Part shown: positions 1 to 7,320 of the stretch, one piece after another
How positions within the stretch are numbered: position 1 is the stretch's first letter
Layout of the letters: each line of letters opens with the position of its first letter
Origin: an uncultured Collinsella sp.
GTDB lineage: Bacteria; Actinomycetota; Coriobacteriia; Coriobacteriales; Coriobacteriaceae
DNA: 23,993 nucleotides
Direction: 5' to 3'
NCBI GenBank assembly: GCA_902496275.1
Contig: CABVAC010000029.1
Location: 1 to 23,993 of the forward strand
Notes under the pieces: generated by a model
Told to the model about the DNA's origin: nothing
What the model saw: only the letters and a program-made list of their open reading frames with translations
The model's database searches: none
Translations under genes and position numbers: made by a program

Positions 1-4
1 GCTA

Positions 5-16
5 TTAGGTACCTAA
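5..16. promoter_or_regulatory. 12-bp perfect palindrome, possible operator
   Basis: The sequence ttaggtacctaa is a perfect inverted repeat near the left edge. It resembles half of a DtxR/IdeR- or MarR-type operator, but no promoter or regulated gene can be assigned because the neighbouring gene lies outside the window. A chance palindrome is equally likely. Confidence 0.2.
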
Positions 17-37
17 CAATTACCCTGCATATTTTGA

Positions 38-80
38 GGGTCCCTTGTCTGATTCATGAGACATGGGCCCCTTATTTTGT
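38..80 (+). terminator. Candidate rho-independent terminator of an upstream gene
   Basis: Arms at 38-50 and 59-71 form an imperfect 13-bp stem with two mismatches and an 8-nt loop, followed by the T-rich stretch ttattttgt. This would end transcription of a plus-strand gene located left of the window. The stem is imperfect, so the call is tentative. Confidence 0.4.
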
Positions 81-120
81 CCGTAAAAAATGGGAAAGGT
101 AGCAGCTGGTCCAAAATTGA

Positions 121-170
121 GGTCAATAAATGAAACGGCCCCGGTTGCATATCCTGCAACCGGGGCCGTT
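121..170 (-). terminator. Terminator of rlmN
   Basis: Arms at 134-149 and 155-170 form a perfect 16-bp GC-rich stem with a 5-nt loop. It begins 38 nt past the rlmN stop codon. Read on the minus strand, the hairpin is followed by a T-rich stretch (tcatttatt). It could also block transcription coming from the left. Confidence 0.7.
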
Positions 171-173
171 CGA

Positions 174-189
174 TGTTTCACATGAAACG
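174..189. promoter_or_regulatory. parS-like palindrome
   Basis: TGTTTCACATGAAACG matches the bacterial parS consensus TGTTTCACGTGAAACA at 14 of 16 positions. The mismatches are one central base and the last base. parS is the ParB (Spo0J) loading site in chromosome segregation. The site lies between the rlmN stop and its terminator. The central mismatch breaks the perfect dyad, so it may be a weak site or coincidence. Confidence 0.3.
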
Positions 190-207
190 TTTTGGAGTGC
201 GACTCCC

Positions 208-1260
208 CTATGCGTTCTTCTGAACTTTGAAGCGCTGTTTCAGCTGTCCGCAAGCGGCGTCAATATCGTTACCACGGGAGTTACGAATCGTGGTCTCGAT
301 GCCACGGGACTCAAGACGACGCTGAAGATCCTCAACCTTATGAATCGGCGACGGCTTGAGCGGGCTGCCCTCGATGTCGTTAAGTTGAATCAGGTTAACG
401 TGGCACAGCGTTCCCTCGCAGAAGTCGCAGAGTGCCTGCATCTCGGGATTCGTATCGTTGACGCCTTCGATCATGGCATACTCATAGGTCGGGCGGCGGC
501 CAGTCTTCTCGGTGTAGAGCTGAAGTGCCTCGTGAAGGCGAAGCAGCGTGTACTTCTTAACACCGGGCATGAGCTTATTGCGCGTCGACTGGATGGCGGA
601 ATGCAGGGAAACGGCAAGAGTGAACTGCTCGGGGATATCGGCAAATTTGCGAATACCGGGAATAACGCCGCTGGTAGAGACGGTGAGGTGACGAGCGCCG
701 ATACCGATGCCATCGGGGTCGTTGAGGATACGCAGCGCCTTGAGAACCTCGTCGTAGTTGGCAAACGGCTCGCCCTGGCCCATGAAGACAACGCTTGTGG
801 CACGCTCGCCAAAGTCGTTGGATACATGAAGCACCTGGTCGACGATCTCTTGAGCGGTCAGAGAGCGCTTGAGGCCGTTGAGACCGGTAGCGCAAAAGGC
901 ACAGCCCATGCCGCAGCCTGCCTGGGTGGAAACGCAGACGGAAAGCTTGTTACGACGGGGCATGCCGACAGTCTCGACGGAAATGCCATCGTGGTACTCG
1001 AGCAGATACTTGCGCGAGCCATCTTTGGAAACCTGCTTGGTGAGTTCAGTCGGCGTATCAAAGGCAAAAGCCTCTTTAAGCTGCTCACGGAAAGCCCTGG
1101 GAAGGTTGGTCATATCGTCAAACGAACAAACGTTCTTCTCAAAGACCCATTCGATGAGCTGCTTCGCGCGGAAGGCGGGCTGGCCAAGTTCGGCCACGAG
1201 CTCGCGAATATCGTTTTGGCTCAAGTCGCGAATGTCCTGAGATTTAGTCCTGGGATTCAT
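208..1260 (-). CDS. rlmN: Dual-specificity 23S rRNA/tRNA adenine-C2 methyltransferase RlmN
   Basis: This 350-residue protein is a radical-SAM enzyme that methylates C2 of an adenine in the 23S rRNA peptidyl-transferase centre and of A37 in some tRNAs, which supports translational accuracy. The [4Fe-4S] ligands form a CxxxCxxC motif at C116, C120 and C123. The conserved cysteine that becomes methylated during catalysis is C337, in the NDIDAACGQL context near the C terminus. An N-terminal RNA-binding helical domain occupies roughly residues 10-65. Length and motif order are normal for RlmN rather than for Cfr, but resistance-type activity cannot be excluded by eye. An AAGG ribosome-binding site lies 5 nt before the ATG. 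The gene is divergent from ddl across an 85-bp gap and ends at a strong hairpin. A long open frame on the opposite strand is a composition artefact. Confidence 0.95.
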   Translation of the reverse strand: MNPRTKSQDIRDLSQNDIRELVAELGQPAFRAKQLIEWVFEKNVCSFDDMTNLPRAFREQLKEAFAFDTPTELTKQVSKDGSRKYLLEYHDGISVETVGMPRRNKLSVCVSTQAGCGMGCAFCATGLNGLKRSLTAQEIVDQVLHVSNDFGERATSVVFMGQGEPFANYDEVLKALRILNDPDGIGIGARHLTVSTSGVIPGIRKFADIPEQFTLAVSLHSAIQSTRNKLMPGVKKYTLLRLHEALQLYTEKTGRRPTYEYAMIEGVNDTNPEMQALCDFCEGTLCHVNLIQLNDIEGSPLKPSPIHKVEDLQRRLESRGIETTIRNSRGNDIDAACGQLKQRFKVQKNA

Positions 1261-1275
1261 GGAAGCCTTTCGATT

Positions 1276-1305
1276 TTGGGGAAACGTAGAGGGTATCGCT
1301 ACAAT
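1276..1305 (+). promoter_or_regulatory. Candidate ddl promoter
   Basis: A -10-like TACAAT at 1300-1305 is preceded, with an 18-bp spacer, by a weak -35-like TTGGGG at 1276-1281. It lies 40 bp before the ddl start in the divergent rlmN-ddl gap. The same TACAAT hexamer precedes purB and tRNA-Lys in this window. Confidence 0.45.
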
Positions 1306-1345
1306 ATGGTATCAGCTGCAGAAATTATAGAGGAGGAGTCTGCCC

Positions 1346-2311
1346 ATGCCGGGTAAAAGCCTAGAGAACATGCACGTAGCGGTCTTGGCGGGCGGTCATT
1401 CCGCCGAGCGCGAGATCTCGCTCGATTCGGGAAAGAACGTTGTGGTGGCACTGAAGGAAGCCGGCTACACCTCGGTGGAGCTGCTTGACACGGCCGCTGA
1501 TGACTTTATGGTAACCATGGCGACCGGCGGATTCGATGTGGCATTTATCGCCATGCACGGCGCCGGCGGTGAGGATGGCGCCATGCAGGGTGCCATGGAG
1601 ACCCTGGGTATCCCCTACACGGCCTCGGGCGTACTTGCCAGCGCCTGCGGTGCCGACAAGGAGGTCTCTAAGCTCCTATACGCCAAGGCGGGCATTCCCA
1701 TTGCCCCCGGCCTTGCGCTCGAGGTGGGCGATGAAGTCGATATCGATCATATCGTCGAGGTTTGTGGCGAGCGCTGCTTTGTGAAGCCGGCCGTCAACGG
1801 TTCCAGCTATGGCATTTCCCTGGTCCATGAGCCCTCCGAGCTGCCCGCGGCAATCGCCAAGGCGTTTGAGTACGGCGACAAAGTGCTGGTCGAGAAGTGC
1901 ATCGAGGGTACCGAGATCACCGTCGGCGTATACGGCGAAGATGACGTACGCGCCCTGCCGATTGTCGAGATTCGTAAGCCCGAGGACTGCGAGTTCTACG
2001 ATCTGGACGTGAAGTATGTCGACCCTACGGATATCCATCGCATTCCGGCGCAGATTTCACCCGAGAATTACGCTCGCGCTCAGGAACTTGCCTGTGCTGC
2101 CCATAAGGCACTCGGCTGCCTGGGTATCTCGCGCAGCGATTTTATCGTGAGCGAGGACGGCCCCGTTATCCTCGAGACCAATACCATTCCCGGCATGACC
2201 GATACGTCGCTGTATCCGGATGAGATCCGCCACACCGACGACATGACGTTCCCGCAGGTCTGTGACAGCCTGATCCGTATGGGCCTTCGTCGAGCGGGCA
2301 TTGCATGCTAA
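1346..2311 (+). CDS. ddl: D-alanine--D-alanine ligase
   Basis: This 321-residue ATP-grasp enzyme joins two D-alanines in the cytoplasm to make the dipeptide at the end of the peptidoglycan stem. Visible family motifs are the N-terminal LAGGHSAEREIS loop (about residues 15-26), the HGAGGEDGAMQG segment, the ATP-binding FVKPAVNGSSYG stretch, EKCIEGTEITVGVYG, and the metal-binding LETNTIPGMT near the C terminus. In the omega-loop region the VKY tyrosine typical of D-Ala-D-Ala ligases is kept, which argues against a VanA-type D-lactate ligase. An AGGAGG ribosome-binding site at 1331-1336 sits 9 nt before the ATG and fixes the start. The gene overlaps the next by 7 nt (ATGCTAA), so the two are probably translationally coupled. 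Confidence 0.95.
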   Translation: MPGKSLENMHVAVLAGGHSAEREISLDSGKNVVVALKEAGYTSVELLDTAADDFMVTMATGGFDVAFIAMHGAGGEDGAMQGAMETLGIPYTASGVLASACGADKEVSKLLYAKAGIPIAPGLALEVGDEVDIDHIVEVCGERCFVKPAVNGSSYGISLVHEPSELPAAIAKAFEYGDKVLVEKCIEGTEITVGVYGEDDVRALPIVEIRKPEDCEFYDLDVKYVDPTDIHRIPAQISPENYARAQELACAAHKALGCLGISRSDFIVSEDGPVILETNTIPGMTDTSLYPDEIRHTDDMTFPQVCDSLIRMGLRRAGIAC

Positions 2312-5199
2312 TCGAGGACGCGGTTTCGTCAGGAACGCCGCAGTTTGTCATCGATTCTTATGCCACGCTTGCCGAGCGCGCCAAAACCCAAGCGTTTGGT
2401 CTCATCGAAGAAGATGTTATCGTCCTCGATACCGAGACCACGGGTCTTTCGGTGCAGGACAACGAGCTGATCGAGATATCGGCGGCTCGCCTTTCGGGCC
2501 GCGAGGTCATCGACCGCTTCGATACCTTCGTGCATCCCAAACAGCTGATTCCCGCCGAGATTACCGAGCTCACGAGCATTACAAATACCGATGTGGCAGA
2601 TGCCCCGTCGGCGGTTGAGGCCGTCGCCGCTCTCGCCGATTTTGTCGGTGGCTGCCCGGTGATCGCACACAACGCCACGTTCGACCGCTCGTTTATCGAG
2701 TCGGTCAAAGGCGGCGTCAACGTGAGCGATATTTGGATCGATTCGCTGGCGCTGTCGCGCATCGCGCTTCCGCGCCTGGCCTCGCACAAGCTGTCTTTTA
2801 TGGCCGATCTGTTTGGCTGCGACTCGGTATCACACCGTGCCAATGCCGACGTCGACGCCCTGTGTGGCGTATGGCGCGTGTTGCTCGTGGCGCTCACCGA
2901 CTTGCCCCAGGGCCTCATGGCGCGCCTAGCCGACATGCATCCGGACGTGCCTTGGTCCTATCGTCCGCTCTTCTCATTCTTGGCAGGGCAGAACCCTGGT
3001 TCTATCTTCTCTCTCAGCGCCGCTCGTGCTGACGTTCTCAAGGCCGATCGCGCCGACGATCGGGTGGACGCCGATGAGCTGCCGGTTCTCAAGATGCCGA
3101 GTCGTGAGGAGATCGAGGCAGACTATGCGCCAGGTGGCCTGGTCAATCGCATGTATCCCACCTACGAGCCGCGTGATGAGCAGATCGCGATGGCGCTCGA
3201 GGTCCGCGATGCGCTGGTCACGGGCACTCATCGAGTAATTGAGGCAGGCACAGGCGTCGGCAAATCGATGGCCTATCTGGTGCCTTTTGCCGAGGCAGCA
3301 CGCCGTAACAACATCACGGTTGGTATTGCGACCAAATCGAACAATCTTGCCGACCAGCTCATGTACCATGAGCTGCCAAAACTTGCCGAGCAACTGGACG
3401 GTGGTCTGTCATTTTGCGCTCTCAAGGGGTATGACCACTATCCGTGCCTGCGCAAGCTTGAGCGCATGAGCCGCGGCCAGGTCGAGATTACCACCAAGCG
3501 CGATCCGGCGGACACGCTCACGGCGGTCGCGGTCATTATGGCGTACGTCTGCCAATCAGCCGATGGCGACCTCGACTCGCTCGGCATTCGGTGGCGCAGC
3601 GTCAACCGTCCCGACTTTACGACGGCCTCGCGCGAGTGTGCTCGTCGCCTCTGCCCGTTTTTCCCTGAAAAATGTTTGGTCCACGGCGCTCGCCGTCGTG
3701 CGGCGCATGCCGATGTGGTGGTCACCAACCATTCCCTGCTGTTCCGCAACGTCGCGGCCGAGGGCAGGATTTTGCCGCCGATTCGTCATTGGGTAATCGA
3801 CGAGGCCCATTCCATCGAGCGCGAGGCGCGCCGTCAGTGGGCGCGTGTGGTGTCGGCGGACGAATCACGCGTTCTGTTTGAGCGTCTGGGTGGCTCGAGC
3901 ACCGGCGCGCTAAGCCAGGTTTCCCGTGATTTGGCAACCTCCGAGGGCTCTACGCTCTATCTGGGCCTTACTGCCAAGGCGACGTCGACGGTTGCGCGCG
4001 CGAGCATGGCGATTGCCGGCGTGTTCGATGGCGTTCGCGAGCTCGGTCGCCGTGCCCGTGGGGGCTATGACAATGCCAATCTATGGATTGGCCCCGAGCT
4101 GCGCGAATCTGACGACTGGCATGATTTCTTACAGTCGGCCTACACTGGCATCGACGCATTGGAACAAGCTGACAAGAGCGTCGACGCGCTGGTGCAAGCC
4201 GTCGCCGCCGACAAGCCAGAGGTTGTTGTCGACCTGGGTGATATCTCGCGCCGCCTGCACGAGCTGGCCGAGAACCTAAAACTCATCATTGATGGTACCG
4301 ATGAACACTACGTGTATTCGCTGCAGGTCAATCGCAGGCTGCGTGCCGGCGGAGAGTCAATGACCGCAGAGCGCATCGACATTGGCGAGGCCTTGGCAAC
4401 CGAGTGGCTGCCCGAGGTTCACACGGCTATCTTTGCCTCGGCGACCATGACGGTGTCCAAAAGCTTTGAGCACTTTAACCATGCGGTCGGCCTTGATCGC
4501 ATCGGTGCTTCAACGTCGTCATCGCTGCACTTGGATTCGAGCTACGACTTCGATTCGAACATGGCTGTAGTCGTTGCGGGCGATATCCCCGATCCGCGCG
4601 ATCGTGAGAGCTATCTTACGGCGCTCGAGCGCGTACTGGTCGACGCCCATCTTGCCATGGGCGGATCGGTGCTCACGTTGTTCACCAATCGGCGCGACAT
4701 GGAGGACCTATACGCCCGCGTTGAGCCCAAGATGGCCCGTGCGGGTCTGGAGCTCAACTGCCAGCAGCGCAACTCATCTCCTCGTCGCCTACGCGACCGG
4801 TTTATCAACGAGCCGACCTCGTCGCTTTTTGCGCTTAAGGCCTTCTGGGAGGGGTTTGACGCCAGCGGCGAGACGCTGCGCTGCGTCATCATTCCCAAGC
4901 TGCCGTTCTCGAGCCCCACGGACCCGCTCTCGTGCGAGCGCAACCTGCGCGAAGACCGCGCTTGGGCGCGCTATTCGCTGCCCGAGGCAGTGCTCGAGGT
5001 CAAGCAGGCGGCCGGCCGCCTTATCCGCTCGTCGACTGATTGCGGCGTGCTGATTCTGGCCGACCCGCGCCTGGTGACGAAGGGCTACGGAAAGAAGTTC
5101 TTAACGTCGCTGCCCACGAGCTCCTACCAGCGCATCGAATCGGCACAGATCGGTCACTATCTGCAACTGTGGCGCGCACGCCACGAGCGGCGGCGCTAA
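2305..5199 (+). CDS. dinG: DnaQ-type exonuclease / DinG-family superfamily 2 helicase fusion
   Basis: This 964-residue fusion is probably a DNA repair enzyme acting on damaged or structured DNA. The N-terminal third is a DEDDh 3'-5' exonuclease with all catalytic residues present: D42 and E44 in LDTETTGL, D127 in AHNATFDRSF, and H177/D182 in HRANADVDA. The remainder is an XPD/DinG-like helicase with a Q-motif near 287-297, Walker A EAGTGVGKS at 313-321, DEAH at 499-502 and motif VI QAAGRLIRSS near the C terminus. Four cysteines between Walker A and DEAH (C381, C445, C450, C457) have the spacing of a DinG iron-sulphur cluster. No good ribosome-binding site precedes the ATG, which lies inside the ddl stop region, so translation is probably coupled to ddl. 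The stop overlaps the convergent WYL gene's stop by 4 nt. The dinG symbol is by family resemblance. Confidence 0.88.
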   Translation: MLIEDAVSSGTPQFVIDSYATLAERAKTQAFGLIEEDVIVLDTETTGLSVQDNELIEISAARLSGREVIDRFDTFVHPKQLIPAEITELTSITNTDVADAPSAVEAVAALADFVGGCPVIAHNATFDRSFIESVKGGVNVSDIWIDSLALSRIALPRLASHKLSFMADLFGCDSVSHRANADVDALCGVWRVLLVALTDLPQGLMARLADMHPDVPWSYRPLFSFLAGQNPGSIFSLSAARADVLKADRADDRVDADELPVLKMPSREEIEADYAPGGLVNRMYPTYEPRDEQIAMALEVRDALVTGTHRVIEAGTGVGKSMAYLVPFAEAARRNNITVGIATKSNNLADQLMYHELPKLAEQLDGGLSFCALKGYDHYPCLRKLERMSRGQVEITTKRDPADTLTAVAVIMAYVCQSADGDLDSLGIRWRSVNRPDFTTASRECARRLCPFFPEKCLVHGARRRAAHADVVVTNHSLLFRNVAAEGRILPPIRHWVIDEAHSIEREARRQWARVVSADESRVLFERLGGSSTGALSQVSRDLATSEGSTLYLGLTAKATSTVARASMAIAGVFDGVRELGRRARGGYDNANLWIGPELRESDDWHDFLQSAYTGIDALEQADKSVDALVQAVAADKPEVVVDLGDISRRLHELAENLKLIIDGTDEHYVYSLQVNRRLRAGGESMTAERIDIGEALATEWLPEVHTAIFASATMTVSKSFEHFNHAVGLDRIGASTSSSLHLDSSYDFDSNMAVVVAGDIPDPRDRESYLTALERVLVDAHLAMGGSVLTLFTNRRDMEDLYARVEPKMARAGLELNCQQRNSSPRRLRDRFINEPTSSLFALKAFWEGFDASGETLRCVIIPKLPFSSPTDPLSCERNLREDRAWARYSLPEAVLEVKQAAGRLIRSSTDCGVLILADPRLVTKGYGKKFLTSLPTSSYQRIESAQIGHYLQLWRARHERRR

Positions 5200-6113
5200 A
5201 GCGGACAGACGAGAGTTTTTGCCATATCGCACAGACGCTTTGACAGGGCGGGGTCATCCAAGATGCGGATGGCTCCGCCCGCTGCGATTATCTGGCTCAG
5301 CAGCCAACGCTCGGAGCCGTAATGTACGGTTACCGTTGCCATGTCTGTCCCGCTGCGTTCGATTAGGGTGATGCCGGCCCAGTCCAGATGCTCCGCCATA
5401 TCGAATGGCATCAAGAGCTTTGCGCTACGCTGCGTCCGGGCAAGGGAATCGTGGAGGGATGCAACGTCCGGTGCGTGAGGCACGACGGAGTCTTCCGTCA
5501 AGGCGAGTCCCTCGATTTTATCCATGCGATAGGTGCGCTGCTCATCGACCGCGATGTCCCAGGCAATCAGATATGTTTGGTCGCCGTTTGCTGTAATGCG
5601 CAAGGGGTCGACCAGACGCTCGCGTGGCCGCGCATCGTCCATCGAGCGATACGAGATACGACAGCGAACGCCGTCCTGAATGGCGCAGCTCAGCTGCTGC
5701 CAGTGCGACCCGTGGTTGACGGTGTCAAAGACGTGCTGGTTATAGCCGAGCTCTTCGGGTAGAAGAGCATGTCGAATTCGAGCCGCCGCCTGGGGCTCGA
5801 TCCCCAACGATTCAAGTTCGTGGTTGAGCACAGCGCCCTCGGCGGCACTCAGGCGCAGCGGTAGTACACGCCCGGCGTCACCGGTGAGGACCACGCGCTC
5901 GCCGTGGCATTCGCAGATGATACGCGCACCCGATTCTCGGTCCGCGAGCGTCGAGACGATCTCGAGAATCTCGTCGAGCGACGCCCCCGTGATGTCAAAG
6001 CGACTGCAAATCTCGGTTCGTGTCATGCCGCTCTCGCCGGCGGCGTAGAGGGCCTCCATGATGTCGATGGCGCGCGAGAGCCTCTGCTCGCTGGTGAGTT
6101 TACGCACGGGCAT
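5196..6113 (-). CDS. WYL-domain transcriptional regulator (PafC-like)
   Basis: This 305-residue protein has an N-terminal helix-turn-helix-like segment (about residues 8-60), a middle linker, and a WYL domain at about 138-205. In the WYL domain the signature triad reads TYL (180-182), followed by the conserved YRMDKIEGL stretch. WYL domains sense ligands, often nucleic acid. The ATG at 6113 is preferred over a TTG 21 nt upstream because AAGGA lies 12 nt before it. It overlaps the preceding WYL gene by 14 nt, so the two form an operon. Tandem WYL proteins in Actinobacteria are typically PafB/PafC, activators of the LexA-independent DNA-damage response. That assignment is inferred from pairing and size, and the convergent dinG-like repair gene is consistent with it. 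Confidence 0.8.
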   Translation of the reverse strand: MPVRKLTSEQRLSRAIDIMEALYAAGESGMTRTEICSRFDITGASLDEILEIVSTLADRESGARIICECHGERVVLTGDAGRVLPLRLSAAEGAVLNHELESLGIEPQAAARIRHALLPEELGYNQHVFDTVNHGSHWQQLSCAIQDGVRCRISYRSMDDARPRERLVDPLRITANGDQTYLIAWDIAVDEQRTYRMDKIEGLALTEDSVVPHAPDVASLHDSLARTQRSAKLLMPFDMAEHLDWAGITLIERSGTDMATVTVHYGSERWLLSQIIAAGGAIRILDDPALSKRLCDMAKTLVCPL

Positions 6114-7122
6114 GCTCGTGCACCGTCCTTTCAATGAGGTGGTTCCACGCCTGCTTGAGCGATTTGGGGGCCATGGGCCTCATGCCGTCCATGGCGTGGG
6201 CCATGCAAAATGAGGCGGCGGCTTCAAGATCGCGCACGTCAACGGTCCAAGTCCATCCCGAATCGGTGTGTGCGAGCTCACCTCGCCCGCGCGTGAGGCC
6301 GTTGATCATATCGATCTGCGTCTGCGGGGCGAACGAGAACGTAGCCGCAACGGGCGGGCGGTCGGCAAAATCGAATTCAAAGAACAGGTAGTCGTTGAGA
6401 TTGAAGTCTGCAGGGATGGCGTAGGCCTTCGAAGGACGCCAAGCGCGAACGATACGGTCGCAGCGGAATGTCCTGATGTCGTCGGTGGCATTGTCGAGGC
6501 CGCAGAAGTACGCAACGCCCTCGCGCTCGAACATGCCGTAGACGCAGACGGTACGCTCTTTCTGCTCACCGCGTCCGTTCTGATATAAAAATCGCAGCGC
6601 GCATCGCTCGGCAAAGGCGCTCCATACCGCATCGACGGTGGGAGAGCGGCGGATCGGTGCTTCGTCCGCCGTCGTCCTGCCGGTGAGGTAGGCAATCTTG
6701 GAACGAATATCGGCAAGCGGCGCGGCAAAAGTGGATGAGCCGGCCGCTATTGTCTGGTCGATAGCGTTGAGCAGGATATCGGCGTCGTCTGCGGTGATGA
6801 GGCCGCCTGCCGCAAACGTGTGCTCGCGGTCGATTGTCCATGAGCTTTCCTCGGTCTCCTGCGCGCCGGCGGGGCGAACCTCCTTGATTAAGATGCCGCG
6901 TTCGAGCAGTTTGTCACGATCGCGCCGAAACTTGCGCTTATCCGAGTCGATATTGCCCGAGCCATATCCCAGGTCAGAATCCAAGACGATCTGCTCGGTC
7001 GTCAGCGGTTCGGGGGAGCTGTTGAGCACAAAGAAAAGATTGAGGATGCGCTGAGCCGTTTTATCGAAACTGGGCTCCGAATTCCCCTTTTTAATTGTCG
7101 CGGTCGCGTCGCTTGCCGTCAT
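6100..7122 (-). CDS. WYL-domain transcriptional regulator (PafB-like)
   Basis: This 340-residue protein has an N-terminal winged-helix-like region (about residues 20-80, KTAQRILNLFFVL onwards) and a central linker. Its WYL domain lies at about 163-228, where the signature position is degenerate (YFC in GVAYFCGLD) but the following FRCDRIVRAW segment is conserved. GAGGA at 7128-7132 on the minus strand is a good ribosome-binding site for the ATG at 7122. It is the first gene of a two-gene operon with the shorter WYL gene and is divergent from the M28-like gene. It probably acts with its partner as a heterodimeric regulator, as PafB and PafC do; this is inference. No effector or target can be read from the sequence. 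Confidence 0.8.
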   Translation of the reverse strand: MTASDATATIKKGNSEPSFDKTAQRILNLFFVLNSSPEPLTTEQIVLDSDLGYGSGNIDSDKRKFRRDRDKLLERGILIKEVRPAGAQETEESSWTIDREHTFAAGGLITADDADILLNAIDQTIAAGSSTFAAPLADIRSKIAYLTGRTTADEAPIRRSPTVDAVWSAFAERCALRFLYQNGRGEQKERTVCVYGMFEREGVAYFCGLDNATDDIRTFRCDRIVRAWRPSKAYAIPADFNLNDYLFFEFDFADRPPVAATFSFAPQTQIDMINGLTRGRGELAHTDSGWTWTVDVRDLEAAASFCMAHAMDGMRPMAPKSLKQAWNHLIERTVHEHARA

Positions 7123-7221
7123 AGAGTCCTCGCATGAGAAGGTGGTTTGCTGCCATGATTTTAGTCCGATATGGAGATTAGGCTATATCCTTGTCCGCTC
7201 GGGGCGTTAAGATGGCCCGAA

Positions 7222-7252
7222 TTCGGTCGTTTGCGCTCGCTCGGGGTATACT
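7222..7252 (+). promoter_or_regulatory. Candidate promoter of the M28-like gene
   Basis: A near-consensus -10 TATACT at 7247-7252 lies 68 bp before the chosen start. The best -35 candidate, TTCGGT at 7222-7227, is weak with a 19-bp spacer. The 198-bp gap is shared with the divergent WYL operon and no clear operator dyad is visible. Confidence 0.4.
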
Positions 7253-7320
7253 TTCGACTATATACGGTTCTAATGTGCATGCATTGGGCCTATTTGTCGG
7301 ATTATGGATGTGGAGCGCAC

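Noticed and set aside
130..1356. 408-codon plus-strand frame opposite rlmN
   Set aside because: rlmN has all its family motifs on the minus strand; this frame runs through the rlmN terminator and lacks any recognisable domain.
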